Assembly: GCA_017470145.1 (NCBI GenBank)
Contig: JAFUFB010000030.1
Location: forward strand, 228,603-292,602
Direction: 5' to 3'
Source of the DNA: Clostridia bacterium
Lineage (GTDB): Bacteria > Bacillota > Clostridia > Christensenellales > Aristaeellaceae
DNA: 64,000 nucleotides
Part shown: piece by piece, positions 33,036 through 42,508 of the stretch
How positions within the stretch are numbered: position 1 is the first letter of the stretch
How the letters are laid out: the number at the start of each line of letters is the position of its first letter
Notes under the pieces: model-generated
The model's database searches: none
Told to the model about the DNA's origin: nothing
What the model saw: the letters and a program-made list of their open reading frames with translations, nothing else
Program-made: the position numbers and the translations under genes

Positions 33036-34823
33036 TCAATAGCCGAAGAGCACCTCCAGGGTTCTCCCCCCGGCCACACCATCCGCCGTCAAGCCGTTCT
33101 TCCGCTGGAAGGCCTTCACCGCCGCCTCCGTGGCGCTGTCGTACACCCCGGTGATATCCTCCAGATAGCCCATCTCCACCAGGCAATCCTGAATCTCCAC
33201 CACCAGTTCTCCCCGGTCTCCCAGGCGGGCGGTATCATAATCCACGGAGGCATCCTCCGCCGATTGCGCATCCGGCGCGTAAAGCTTCGCCAGGGTTGCG
33301 CTGCCTGCCACCCCATCCACCGGGGTCAGCCGGTTCTGAATCTGGAAGGCCCGCACCGCGTCCGAGGTAGTGGTGCCATACTTGCCATCGATGGCCCCCG
33401 TGTAATACCCCAGCCGCTTCAGGGCGGTTTGCAGGGTTTTAATCTCACTGCCGGAATCCCCCTCCCGCAGGGAGGAATTGGAAATGGCGTCGCTGCTGTA
33501 CAGCTTGTTCAGGGTCGCCGTGCCCGCCTTGCCATCCACCTTCAGATCGTTTCTGCGCTGGAAGGCCCGCACCGCTTCCTCCGTGGCCGCGCCAAAGCTG
33601 CCATCCACCGTTCCCTCCAGATAGCCCAGCTCCTTCAGCCGCTTCTGCAGGGTCCGCACCGCGTCGCCCTCGCTGCCCCATTCCAGGGTTTCCCCCGTGC
33701 TGGCAGCCACCGTCGTTCCCCGAGCCGCGCTATCCGAATAAATGGCCTGTAGGGTGTCCGGCCCGGCGATGCCGTCCTCCCAAAGGCCCTTGGTCTTCTT
33801 CTGGAAGGCCCGCACCGCTGCCTCCGTGGCCTCGTCATAGGTGCCGGTGGCCTTGCCCCCCAGCCAACCCAGCTGGATCAGGCGGTTCTGCAACGTCCGA
33901 ACCTTCTGGCCGCTGGCGCCGAGCTGCAGGTAATAATCCTTGCTCAGGTTCGGCGTCGCCGTGGGCCGCGGTGTGGCAGTCACCCGGGGCGTAGGCTTCG
34001 GGGTGGCCGTGGGCCGGGCGGTAGGCTTCGCCGTGGGCTTAGGCGTCGGCGTCGCAGTGGCCTGTTTCTTGGTAATAGCCGAGGAGGAGTTTAGCTTCTC
34101 CAGGGTCTTCTCCCCCGCTTTGCCATCTGCGGTTAAGCCACTGGCCTTCTGGAAGGCCTTCACCGCCGCCTCCGTGGCGGGACCGAAGTCCCCGTCCGCC
34201 GACCCGGTGTACCACCCCAGAGCCTTCAGCCGCTTCTGCAGCGCCTTGACCTCCTCCGAATTGGTGAAGCCCCGCTGCAGGCTCTTGGGCGTTGCCGTGG
34301 GGGTGGCCGGCGGCGCGGTAATGATCTGCACCGTGGGCCGGGGCGTAGCCGCTTCACCGGTGCCTGCGTTGCCGCCCTGTCCCTCCGGATCCGGCGTCCG
34401 GGTGGAAAGAATAATCGTGCTGGACTCCGGGGTGATGCCCGGCAAAACAGATACAGTCACCCCGGCGGGTGGCTCCGTAACCCCCTGCACCGTTCCCCAA
34501 TCGCTCCATCCGGCGCTGCCGCTCTGGGGCGTGGGCGTAGGTGTGGCCTGGTTCTCCGGCGTCTCCGGAACAGAATTGGTGGTCTGAATCTGGCCCCCAT
34601 TCTGGTAATTATATAAATTCTGAGTTTCCACTACCACCGTGTCCGGCGTCACTTCCACCGTGGCGGTGGGCGCGAGGGTTTGGAAAGGCAGATTCCCGCT
34701 GCTGGTCTGGTTATTACCCACATCGTTGATATCATCCGGCGCGATGTAGCATCCGGACAGCGCCATCATCAGCCCCAGCAGGCCCGCCAGCGCCGCGTAT
34801 TTTCCCTTTCCCTGTTGATTCAA
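33036..34823 (-). CDS. Lipoprotein with five peptidoglycan-binding repeats
   Basis: A 595-residue lipoprotein. The lipobox LALSGC-type stretch (MMALSGC, Cys25) follows a short basic start. Long Thr-Pro-rich linkers precede five PG_binding_1 units (each LQ-RL--LGY, then AFQ, DG-AG). The first is at about 185-250, and the last four are nearly contiguous to the C-terminus. No enzyme domain is visible. The start is probably TTG 34823, after AGGAGAGG. It would be processed by LspA and hold the membrane to the wall. It is clearly related in domain make-up to the SH3/PG-binding protein at 24.3 kb. Confidence 0.85.
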   Translation of the reverse strand: MNQQGKGKYAALAGLLGLMMALSGCYIAPDDINDVGNNQTSSGNLPFQTLAPTATVEVTPDTVVVETQNLYNYQNGGQIQTTNSVPETPENQATPTPTPQSGSAGWSDWGTVQGVTEPPAGVTVSVLPGITPESSTIILSTRTPDPEGQGGNAGTGEAATPRPTVQIITAPPATPTATPKSLQRGFTNSEEVKALQKRLKALGWYTGSADGDFGPATEAAVKAFQKASGLTADGKAGEKTLEKLNSSSAITKKQATATPTPKPTAKPTARPTATPKPTPRVTATPRPTATPNLSKDYYLQLGASGQKVRTLQNRLIQLGWLGGKATGTYDEATEAAVRAFQKKTKGLWEDGIAGPDTLQAIYSDSAARGTTVAASTGETLEWGSEGDAVRTLQKRLKELGYLEGTVDGSFGAATEEAVRAFQRRNDLKVDGKAGTATLNKLYSSDAISNSSLREGDSGSEIKTLQTALKRLGYYTGAIDGKYGTTTSDAVRAFQIQNRLTPVDGVAGSATLAKLYAPDAQSAEDASVDYDTARLGDRGELVVEIQDCLVEMGYLEDITGVYDSATEAAVKAFQRKNGLTADGVAGGRTLEVLFGY

Positions 34824-34895
34824 TTTCCACCTCTCCTTTCCCCTTGAAATCTGATCGCTTCCCGTTTCTTCCAAACCGTCCCTTCCCTCGCCGGC

Positions 34896-35579
34896 TTACT
34901 TCCCTTCTGTAAAGGGAAACAGCTCTGTGAAGGTATTATAGTGATCTTCCGTATACCAGACCCTGCCCTCCGTGGAAAAAATCACCCGGTAGGCGTTCCG
35001 CTTTCCCTTGGTATAATAGCAGTCCGCCTCGTGATACGTAATTCCCTTCCCCTGGGGCAGCTTGCCCTCATAATTGCCAAAGTAATCCCCGCCGATACTT
35101 TTGCCCGGGGCCACATCGCTGACGTAATTATAGCTGCTGTCCCATCCCAGGGCCTGGGCCTGCTTCTTGGTAATAAAGTTCTCCGGCAGCTGCATGTCGT
35201 GGGAAAACAGATAGTCTGCAATGCTCTGGGGCTCAATGATGGGCCCCTCGGGCTCCGGCGTGGCCGTCGGCCCGGCTGGGGCCGGCGTTGCCGTGGGCTT
35301 GGGGGTCTTGGTGGGTTTGGGCGTCGCTGTCGCCTTTGGGGTAGGCGAAGCCGTCACCCGGGGCGTGGGGGTATTCTTCTTTTTCTTATTGTTTTTCGCC
35401 GACAGCGCGGCTTCCTTCAGGCGCTCCGCCGCTGAACCATCGGCCCCCTGGCGCAGGCTGACGCCCTGAGGTGCCAGCTCCTGTGCGCTCTCCGCCCGAC
35501 CCCAGACCATCCCCAGATCGCCGCCCAGCAGGATCAGCACCAGGGCCAGGGCCAGTAAACCTTTCCAAAGCTTCTTCAT
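34896..35579 (-). CDS. Exported barnase-like guanyl-specific ribonuclease
   Basis: A 227-residue protein. The signal or anchor segment covers about residues 5-28. A Lys/Thr/Pro-rich linker runs over about 62-112. Residues 118-220 closely match barnase: ADYLFSHDMQLPENFITK, then APGKSIGGD, HEAD, RNAYR and EDHYNTF. Catalytic Glu184, Arg198 and His213 are all present, as is Arg194. At the guanine and inhibitor face the usual Arg is Tyr170, with Glu171 kept. It begins 1 base after the rlmH stop, so it is probably coupled. I see no barstar gene in the window. Confidence 0.85.
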   Translation of the reverse strand: MKKLWKGLLALALVLILLGGDLGMVWGRAESAQELAPQGVSLRQGADGSAAERLKEAALSAKNNKKKKNTPTPRVTASPTPKATATPKPTKTPKPTATPAPAGPTATPEPEGPIIEPQSIADYLFSHDMQLPENFITKKQAQALGWDSSYNYVSDVAPGKSIGGDYFGNYEGKLPQGKGITYHEADCYYTKGKRNAYRVIFSTEGRVWYTEDHYNTFTELFPFTEGK

Positions 35580-35580
35580 C

Positions 35581-36060
35581 TTATTTATGATACCTTTCTC
35601 CCGCATTGATCTTTTCCGCCCGATACAGCTGCTCCAGCAGCATGACCCGGGCCAGCTGATGGGGGAAGGTCATCTGGCTCATGCTCATCTCCCCCTCCGC
35701 CCGGCGCAGCACGTTTTCTCCCAGGCCCAGGCTGCCGCCGATGAGGAACACCAGCCGCCCGATGCCCTGGTTCTTCGCCTCCTGCATTTCCCGGGCCAGC
35801 TCCGGGCTGGTTCGTTGCCGGCCGGGAATGGTCAGGGCGATGACCCGGTCTCCCGGGCGGAGCCGCCGGAGCATCTCCTCCCCTTCCCGGGTTTTGATTC
35901 CCTCCTCCTCCGCCAGGGAGGCGCCCTCCCGTTCCGGCAGGTCGGGAATCTCGATTTCCTCGTATCGGCCGAACCGACTGAGCCGTTTCAGGTACTCATC
36001 CGCCATTTGACGGTAGGGCTTTTCCTTCATTTTGCCTACGGCAATAATCGCAATGTGCAT
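35581..36060 (-). CDS. rlmH: 23S rRNA (pseudouridine1915-N3)-methyltransferase
   Basis: A 159-residue SPOUT methyltransferase. The C-terminal knot motifs FLIGGSLGLG, SMSQMTFPHQLARV and LLEQLYRAEKINAG, ending in YHK, are diagnostic of RlmH (YbeA). It modifies helix 69 of 23S rRNA. It lies between a polytopic membrane protein and the barnase-like RNase gene, with only 9 and 1 bases of separation. Confidence 0.95.
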   Translation of the reverse strand: MHIAIIAVGKMKEKPYRQMADEYLKRLSRFGRYEEIEIPDLPEREGASLAEEEGIKTREGEEMLRRLRPGDRVIALTIPGRQRTSPELAREMQEAKNQGIGRLVFLIGGSLGLGENVLRRAEGEMSMSQMTFPHQLARVMLLEQLYRAEKINAGERYHK

Positions 36061-36069
36061 CTTTTTCCC

Positions 36070-37833
36070 TTACTTGGCCAGATCCTCCGCCAGGGCGGCA
36101 GGATTGGGCAGGTCAAAGACTGTGTAGCCGCCGAAGGAGGCTACCTCCACCGCGCCATACTGGTTTTCCTCCCCCAGCTCCGTCGCCAGGTCGAAATTCG
36201 CTACCACCGCCGCCTTCTTGGTGGCGATCAGCTCCGGATCCCGCAGCTTGGCGTCGGACAGCCAGTCGAAATACTGAATCGGGTGCTTCCGCCGGCCAAC
36301 CTCTACCGGCAGGGATTTCACCTGGCCGTCCGTCAGCTCGGTGATGACCGCCGCATCCCAGTAGGAGGCATAGGCCATGGTATACTCATTCTCCCGCAGA
36401 TATTCCGCGATGGGGCGCATGCCCGCCACATTATCCGTGTCCCCATAGTTCAGGCCATTATAGGTTACATCCCGATAGCTGCCCGGATCCCGGAAGAAGG
36501 CCGCGTAATAGCATCCGTTGGCCAGCAGCAGAGCCAGGGTAATGATGGCCACCAGGCCATGCACGGACAGGGGCGCATCCCCGCCGAAAAACCGCTGCCA
36601 GAATGTCTTCGCCTGCTTCCGCTCCTCCGGCGGCAGCCCGCTGTCCGGCCGCAGATCTGCTTTGCCCAGGGCGGGAATGATCCAGAAGGCCGCCGGCAGG
36701 AAGTAGAGCTCCATGCGATACTCCTCCCCCAGGGACAGCATCATGAACACCCCGGTCATCACCAGTTGCGTCATAAACATGAACACACAGAGGAACCGGG
36801 CCGCCGGATCCGCCGTGTTCCGCAGGGTATGGAAGCCCAGCAGCACGGCGATGAGCCAGATCAGTAATCCACAGACCCCCAGCAGGCCGAACAGGGTAAA
36901 CAGCCGGGACTGGTCATGGAAGCCCAGGGTGATCAGCAGATTCCGGAAAATCTCATCCAGCTTGGTAATGCCGCTCCAGGCCACATACTGGCCCGTATAA
37001 TCCGTATAGCTATAGACCCCCGCAAAGGCGGAAAGATTCACCAGATAGCCAATTCCGGAGCAGGCAAAGGCGGCCAAGGCACCCACCAGCTCTGGCCAGG
37101 CAGCCCGCAGACGGCTCTGCTCCCCCTTTTCGCCCACCAGGGCAGACAGGAGCGAAGCGGCCAGCAGCGGCGCCGTGCAAACCATCAGCTGGCGCACACC
37201 GCCCAGTCCCGCCAGGAAGGAGACCAGGCAAAGCCCGCCCGCAAAGGCCCAAAGGGGCCAGCGTTTCCCTTCCCGCGGAGCATGCACCCGCCGGGCAAAG
37301 CCCAGGTAGGCCCCCACCGTCAGGCAGGCAATGATCATGTAAAAGGAGTAATAGTTATGATACAGCACGATGCGCCCATAGGGCACGCTGAAGGGCAGCA
37401 GCAGGGCCGCCCCGGCGATGCAAAAACGGTTGAAGGGAATCCGGGCCTGCCTGGCCAGGAAGCCAAAGGCGCCCAGCATCATCATTTGCATGATCACCGC
37501 GCCCCAGAACCGCACCAGGAACCAGCTGGAGGTCAAGTGGAACAGCAGCGCGTATACGATCTGGCAATCAATGACCTGCAGCTCCGTAGAATAATACCAG
37601 CTGGAGGACAGAATCCCGCCCTCCCGGGCCAGCTTCTCCCCCAGAATCAATTCCGAAGAGGTGTCGCTGTCGAACAGATTGCCGGAAACCACATAGGTCG
37701 TCCAGATGGAGACCCCCACCGCGCACAGAAGCAGCAGCAAGCAGAGGATGCGCTTGGTTCCGATACGCGCCAGGCTGCGCCCCGCCGGCCCGGGGGCCGC
37801 TTGGCTTCGCCGATTGATCCGCTGTGTCATCAT
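36070..37833 (-). CDS. Polytopic membrane protein, GT-C-like, function unknown
   Basis: A 587-residue protein with about 11 hydrophobic segments and an early luminal loop containing FDSDTSSELILGEKLA, which recalls the acidic first loop of GT-C glycosyltransferases using polyprenyl-phosphate sugars. The C-terminal 130 residues form a soluble alpha/beta-like region (residues DNVAGMRPIAEYL onward). Tandem ATGs at 37833/37830 follow GAAGGGAG. It heads the rlmH unit but belongs by type to the glycan locus. No exact family was recognised. Confidence 0.6.
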   Translation of the reverse strand: MMTQRINRRSQAAPGPAGRSLARIGTKRILCLLLLLCAVGVSIWTTYVVSGNLFDSDTSSELILGEKLAREGGILSSSWYYSTELQVIDCQIVYALLFHLTSSWFLVRFWGAVIMQMMMLGAFGFLARQARIPFNRFCIAGAALLLPFSVPYGRIVLYHNYYSFYMIIACLTVGAYLGFARRVHAPREGKRWPLWAFAGGLCLVSFLAGLGGVRQLMVCTAPLLAASLLSALVGEKGEQSRLRAAWPELVGALAAFACSGIGYLVNLSAFAGVYSYTDYTGQYVAWSGITKLDEIFRNLLITLGFHDQSRLFTLFGLLGVCGLLIWLIAVLLGFHTLRNTADPAARFLCVFMFMTQLVMTGVFMMLSLGEEYRMELYFLPAAFWIIPALGKADLRPDSGLPPEERKQAKTFWQRFFGGDAPLSVHGLVAIITLALLLANGCYYAAFFRDPGSYRDVTYNGLNYGDTDNVAGMRPIAEYLRENEYTMAYASYWDAAVITELTDGQVKSLPVEVGRRKHPIQYFDWLSDAKLRDPELIATKKAAVVANFDLATELGEENQYGAVEVASFGGYTVFDLPNPAALAEDLAK

Positions 37834-37862
37834 AGGTCGCTCCCTTCGCTTCCAAATATTGT

Positions 37863-39686
37863 TTATCCCCATTGGCCTGTGGAGGCCAGCCAGTAAAGGG
37901 CATAGCTAATATTCACCCAGGCGCAGGTGAGGAACGCCGCCCCGGCCAGGAAACCACCCGCTGCGGCGGAGATCCGCTTCCGCCATTCAAAGGGCGCCAT
38001 CAACGCCACCGCCAGCACGCTCCACAGGGGAATGAAATATCGCGCCTGCATGCCCTGCACCTGGCCCCCCACCGGGGAGGAGACGATGAACTGCGTATAG
38101 ACCAGCACCAGCTCGATGCCGAAGGCCAGGGCCAGGAGCCCGACCCGCCGGCCCGGGGTCAGCAGCTTCGTTCCCCGCCGCTTCTCTCCCCAGGCGCACA
38201 GGGGTGCCACCAGCAGCAGCAACGCCAGGAACAGATCGTTCCATTCTGTGTTATTTCCCAGATAAGCCCAGTGGGAAATGCCCATGGTCATCAGCATGCT
38301 CCGGGATTGCCAGAAATACAACAGCGGCCGCAGCAGCCCCTCCCCCGGATTGGCCAGCATCCAGGCAATCTGCCCGGCTGCGTCCGCCCCAGCGAAGCGT
38401 TCATCCCCGCCCCGGATGGAATCATAGGCCCCGGGCATCACCAAGGCCGCCATGCACCAGCCCAGCACCAGCAGCACATAGCCCCGGAAAATCCAAGCCT
38501 GCTTTTTGCCGCCCCAGCGCTGGGCGGGAATCATCCACAGGCTAAGCAGCATCAGGCTGTATGCCGGCTTCGCCACCGTGCCAAAGGCCAGCAGGGCTAC
38601 CATGGTCAACGCCCGAAGGGGAGAGATTCGATCTTCCTTCTCCACCGATTCCAGCACCAGCGCCAGCCCCAGCAGGATACTCCCCGTGACTACGGTGTCA
38701 TAGGTTCGGCTGGTCATCTGGAACAGAATCGTCGGCAGCGCGCCGGCCACCAGAAAGGTCACCTTATAGCGAGGGGCATGGTGCACCGCCAGGGCCGCCA
38801 AGGCCGCGTATACCAGGCTGCTGCAGAGGATGCAGGCCCGATAGATGATCCCCGCATCCTGGGTGAAAAGCCCCGCCAGGGCGCCGCCCAGGGCCAGGGG
38901 TAAATATCCCGGATACCAGGTAATCCACTGGCTCAGCCAATGCTGCAGAGAGGCCGCGTTCCCGGGCAGCATGGCCGCCACGATCACCTCGTGCACATCC
39001 TCTTCATCCCAGCTGCGCCACACGCTGCCCATATCGATCAAGGGCTTCTTCAGGCTGAGGAGCAGGCCGATCCCGAAGATCAGCAGGAACGTCCCCCAGG
39101 GCAGCCACCGATCCAGCGGATGCTGCCGCCCTTTGTTCGCTCGCACGTCTTGCATCTGCGGCCGGACAGGGGTCAGGGCCAGTAGCAGGAGACCCAGGGC
39201 AAAATACAGCAGCACAGGGTTCCGCCGGGTCACCCGCCCCATCTCCCAGAGCAGGGGGTAGAAATTGCCTTCCTCGTCCGCTTCCCCCTTGACCTTGATG
39301 CTGCCCTCCCCTTCCGCGGAAAGGGCCAGGGTGTAGGTTTGCGTCCCCGTAAAGCTTCCGGAAAGCGTCAGCCCCTCGCTATCCCCCAGATCATCAATCG
39401 CCTGGCGAACAACGGCCACCTCTGCCCCCTGAGCGTCCCGCAGGGTGGCGATCACCGTCATGCCCACCGCCTTCTTGACGCCGGACAGGGTCATCCGCAG
39501 GTCATTCACCCGCTCCATGCCCGGGGTCCACGGCCAGGAGATTTCTCCCGCCGCGGGAATCTCTTCCTTCTTTCGTCCGCTATTGTTGGAAAACTCGCTT
39601 TCCTGCTGAAAGGGCAGGAAAATATAGGCCAGCACCAGGAAGGCCGCCAACCCCACTGCGATTCCTCGGGCTATTCTTGCTCTCAT
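37863..39686 (-). CDS. DUF2142-like polytopic membrane protein
   Basis: A 607-residue protein with an N-terminal transmembrane segment, then an extracytoplasmic beta-sandwich-like domain (about residues 50-140), then about 12 membrane helices. The late motif GGQVQGMQARYFIPL matches the C-terminal hallmark of DUF2142 proteins (V-GVQGRYFIP), which are probable GT-C glycosyltransferases or polymerases in surface glycan loci. The acidic pair SWDEEDVHEV stands where others have GPDE-HF. It shares the N-terminal domain type with the protein at 42.5 kb. Confidence 0.7.
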   Translation of the reverse strand: MRARIARGIAVGLAAFLVLAYIFLPFQQESEFSNNSGRKKEEIPAAGEISWPWTPGMERVNDLRMTLSGVKKAVGMTVIATLRDAQGAEVAVVRQAIDDLGDSEGLTLSGSFTGTQTYTLALSAEGEGSIKVKGEADEEGNFYPLLWEMGRVTRRNPVLLYFALGLLLLALTPVRPQMQDVRANKGRQHPLDRWLPWGTFLLIFGIGLLLSLKKPLIDMGSVWRSWDEEDVHEVIVAAMLPGNAASLQHWLSQWITWYPGYLPLALGGALAGLFTQDAGIIYRACILCSSLVYAALAALAVHHAPRYKVTFLVAGALPTILFQMTSRTYDTVVTGSILLGLALVLESVEKEDRISPLRALTMVALLAFGTVAKPAYSLMLLSLWMIPAQRWGGKKQAWIFRGYVLLVLGWCMAALVMPGAYDSIRGGDERFAGADAAGQIAWMLANPGEGLLRPLLYFWQSRSMLMTMGISHWAYLGNNTEWNDLFLALLLLVAPLCAWGEKRRGTKLLTPGRRVGLLALAFGIELVLVYTQFIVSSPVGGQVQGMQARYFIPLWSVLAVALMAPFEWRKRISAAAGGFLAGAAFLTCAWVNISYALYWLASTGQWG

Positions 39687-39736
39687 CCTTCTCTTCGCTT
39701 CTCCTCAAAGGCGGGTCGCACCCCGGATCATATGCC

Positions 39737-39770
39737 GAAATCGGAAAGGAGGCCGCTCCTTCCCGATTTC
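39737..39770. other. Strong hairpin between the radical SAM/SPASM gene and the DUF2142-like gene
   Basis: GAAATCGG-AAAGGAG and CTCCTTC-CCGATTTC pair over about 15 positions with one mismatch. No T-run follows on the minus strand. It may attenuate or protect the transcript. Confidence 0.5.
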
Positions 39771-39786
39771 AGATGATGATACTTAC

Positions 39787-40785
39787 TTATCTTCTGTCCT
39801 TCAGGCGGTTCTTTTCGTCCCCGCCGGAGCGGTTCGCCGCCTCCTGATTTCCCGCCAGGATATGCTTCACCAGCGTCATCCGGAAGCCCGCGTCGATGAA
39901 GTCGCAATGCTTGCAGAAGGGATAGTTCTGCCGGCCGGCGGCGATATCCTCCCGGGCCTTCCGCAGCTTGGGATTGTCCCAGCACTCCTTCAGGGTCATG
40001 GTATGCAGATCCCCGAAATCCGTCACCTCGTAGTTATCGCAGCAGCACAACCCCGCCTTGCCGTTGGGCATGATCCACATATCCGTAAAGGGCAGCAGGC
40101 AGGTTTCCGTAATCACCTTCTCCGTCGCCTGCTTGTTGGGCGCGGAGCCGGCCCGATTGGTCAGCACCTCCTGCAGATACCGCATCTGAATGACGATGTC
40201 AATCCCTTCGAACTCCGCCGGATGGGTCTTGGCGTAATCATAGATGGCCTGAATATTCTTGTGCAGCTTATACTCATTGGCGTAGTTATTGATGATCAGC
40301 TGATCCAGATAGGGCTGCAGTGCCTTCAACCGGTCCATGTTCAGAATCAGGCCGTTGGTGGACATGAAGATGAAGCTCTCCGGCAGCTTTTCCCGGGCAT
40401 ACTTGTGCATCTCCACAATCCGCTTGTCCAGCAGCGGCTCGTTGTTGCCGTAGAGGGTCAGATGCCCCTTGTATCCCCACTCCGCCAGCTGGTCAATGAT
40501 GGACTTGTACAGATCCATGTCCATCAGCTGGAAGGGCCGCTTCTCGGCATGAATGTTCGCCGTGCAAAAGGCGCAGGTGGAGTTGCACCGGTTGATGGTT
40601 TCGATATTTACCACATTGGGCATAGGCGCTTCCGCCTGGCTCAGAAAATAATCCGTATATTTTTTTTGCATTTTGCTGCGGGTAATAAACTGCAGCTTTA
40701 AATAAGCTTCGCTGGAAACCTTGGGAAACTTTACCCGCGCCCAGAAGCCAAACTTCCCCAGAAAACTGCTGATTCGAATCGCCAT
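39787..40785 (-). CDS. Radical SAM/SPASM protein in the glycan locus
   Basis: A 332-residue protein. The N-terminal amphipathic stretch is followed by CNSTCAFC at about residues 67-74, the C-x3-C-x2-C radical SAM motif. GNNEPLLD then marks the SAM-binding strand. C-terminal Cys in CLLPF, CCCDN and the late FCKHC fit a SPASM-type extra cluster. Ribosome site GGGGGAG precedes the ATG. It sits 12 bases after the flavoprotein gene. Similar proteins occur in surface polysaccharide loci, where the substrate is usually undefined. Confidence 0.82.
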   Translation of the reverse strand: MAIRISSFLGKFGFWARVKFPKVSSEAYLKLQFITRSKMQKKYTDYFLSQAEAPMPNVVNIETINRCNSTCAFCTANIHAEKRPFQLMDMDLYKSIIDQLAEWGYKGHLTLYGNNEPLLDKRIVEMHKYAREKLPESFIFMSTNGLILNMDRLKALQPYLDQLIINNYANEYKLHKNIQAIYDYAKTHPAEFEGIDIVIQMRYLQEVLTNRAGSAPNKQATEKVITETCLLPFTDMWIMPNGKAGLCCCDNYEVTDFGDLHTMTLKECWDNPKLRKAREDIAAGRQNYPFCKHCDFIDAGFRMTLVKHILAGNQEAANRSGGDEKNRLKDRR

Positions 40786-40797
40786 GAAATCTCCCCC

Positions 40798-42351
40798 TCA
40801 GGACTTGCCTACCTCGTGGTATTCCTGCTCCGTGTTTACGCTCCAGATGTTATCCTTGCTCTTTTCGCCGGAAAGAATGTTCTTCACCGTCTCAAAGGAG
40901 GTGCACATGCTATGGTCAATATTGTTGTAGCGATGCTGCCCGTTCCGGCCCACGCAGTACAGGTTTTCCACCTTGTTCAGCCAGGCCCGCAGCTCGTCGA
41001 TATGCTCGTAGGAATCGAAATAGGCGGGGTAGGCCTTTTTCACCCGTTCCACGTGGAAATCCAGCACCTCGTCCTCTCGGTCGATGAGCCCCAGCTCCAC
41101 CATTTCGTGGATGCCCATCCGGCCGAAGGCTTCGTCCGACATGGACCACATCTGGTCTCCCTCGTTGCAGAAGTATTCCAGCCCCATCCACACGGTATGC
41201 TCCAGGTCCTTCACCATATAGGGAGACCAGTTGTTGTAGATCTGGAAGCGGCCCATCTGAACATGGCGGTCGTGAACATAGACCCAGTTGTCCGGAACGA
41301 TGTTCCCGATGGTCTTGGTCTTCGTCTTGTTCTCCAGCTTCAGCCGGGGAATCAGCACGCCCACGGTCATATAATCCCGATAGGGCAAGCCCTCCGCGAT
41401 GGCCCGGATGTTCTCCGGCACGTCGTTCATGCCATGCACCAGATCCTTCAGCGGCATGGAGGAAATGACGCAATCCGCCGGCAGAATCTCCTCCGCCCCA
41501 TTTCGGATCACCTTGACCCCCATCAGGTGGTCGCCTTCCTTTACCAAACCCACGACCCGGGTGTTCATCAGGACCTTCCCGCCCTTCTTTTCCACCTCGC
41601 TGGCCGTGATTTCCCACAGCTGGCCCGGGCCCAGCTTCGGATAGGCAAATTCCTCAATCAGGGAGGTTTCCACCTTGCGGTTCTTCCGGTGGAACATTTT
41701 CCCAAAGATGTCCTTCAGCACCGCCCGGATGCTGAGGCCCTTTACCCGCTGGGCCCCCCAGGAGGGGTCGATCTCGCTGGGATGGCGGCCCCACAAATTC
41801 TCGGTATAATGCTCGAAGAACATGGAGTAGAGCTTCTTGCCGAAGCGATTAATATAGAAATCCTCCAGGGATTTCTCCTCCCGCTTGTGGAACACCGTTT
41901 TCAGATAGGAGAAGCCTACGGCAATGGTGGTCCCCAGGCCCATGTTCCGAATGGTTTCCATCTTCAGGGTCACCGGATAATCAAAGAACTTGCTGTTGAA
42001 AAAGATCCGGCTCAACCGGTTCCGCCGCAGCATAACCCGATCCGTCTTCTCCGGATCCGGCCCGCCGGGCTTCACCTGGGAGGTCCGGCCCAGCTGCACA
42101 TCGTCCCGGGGCATGGCGCCCTGGGTGGGCAGCATATGCTCCCACCAGTCGTTCACCTCCGGCACCTTGGAAAAGAACCGGTGCCCGCCCATATCCATGC
42201 GGTTGCCATGGTAGGCCACGGTCTTGGAAATGCCGCCTACCTGATTGCTTTCCTCCAGCACCGTGACTTCATATTCATCCGATTGATTCAGCAGCTCATA
42301 GGCCGCGGTCAGCCCCGCGGGGCCCGCCCCGATCACCAGCGCTTTTTTCAT
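40798..42351 (-). CDS. FAD-dependent oxidoreductase/mutase resembling UDP-galactopyranose mutase
   Basis: A 517-residue flavoprotein. The N-terminal Rossmann motif [10 protein letters not shown] is at 8-17, followed by the Glu that binds ribose. GGHRFF and the central [29 protein letters not shown] stretch are shared with Glf-like and amine-oxidase-like proteins of polysaccharide clusters (COG1232). Whether it contracts a hexopyranose ring or oxidises another sugar or lipid is not decidable. It lies downstream of a DUF2142 gene with a 157-bp gap lacking any ORF. Confidence 0.7.
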   Translation of the reverse strand: MKKALVIGAGPAGLTAAYELLNQSDEYEVTVLEESNQVGGISKTVAYHGNRMDMGGHRFFSKVPEVNDWWEHMLPTQGAMPRDDVQLGRTSQVKPGGPDPEKTDRVMLRRNRLSRIFFNSKFFDYPVTLKMETIRNMGLGTTIAVGFSYLKTVFHKREEKSLEDFYINRFGKKLYSMFFEHYTENLWGRHPSEIDPSWGAQRVKGLSIRAVLKDIFGKMFHRKNRKVETSLIEEFAYPKLGPGQLWEITASEVEKKGGKVLMNTRVVGLVKEGDHLMGVKVIRNGAEEILPADCVISSMPLKDLVHGMNDVPENIRAIAEGLPYRDYMTVGVLIPRLKLENKTKTKTIGNIVPDNWVYVHDRHVQMGRFQIYNNWSPYMVKDLEHTVWMGLEYFCNEGDQMWSMSDEAFGRMGIHEMVELGLIDREDEVLDFHVERVKKAYPAYFDSYEHIDELRAWLNKVENLYCVGRNGQHRYNNIDHSMCTSFETVKNILSGEKSKDNIWSVNTEQEYHEVGKS

Positions 42352-42508
42352 TCCTTTTCAAATGCAGGTCGCCCTGCGCCTCCTGATTTTCTTCAACTTC
42401 CACAGGCCTTCCCAAGCGGCGGAAAACCTCATCCTTCAGTTTACCGCCCATGCCCTCTTTTGTCAAGAAATCCACCGTTTTCAAGCCCAGCAGCTATCCT
42501 TGCCCGAA

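Noticed and set aside
42352-42508. Small gene in the gap between the flavoprotein and the DUF2142 gene
   Set aside because: No frame with a plausible start, ribosome site and codon use on either strand; the apparent ORFs overlap the flanking genes.
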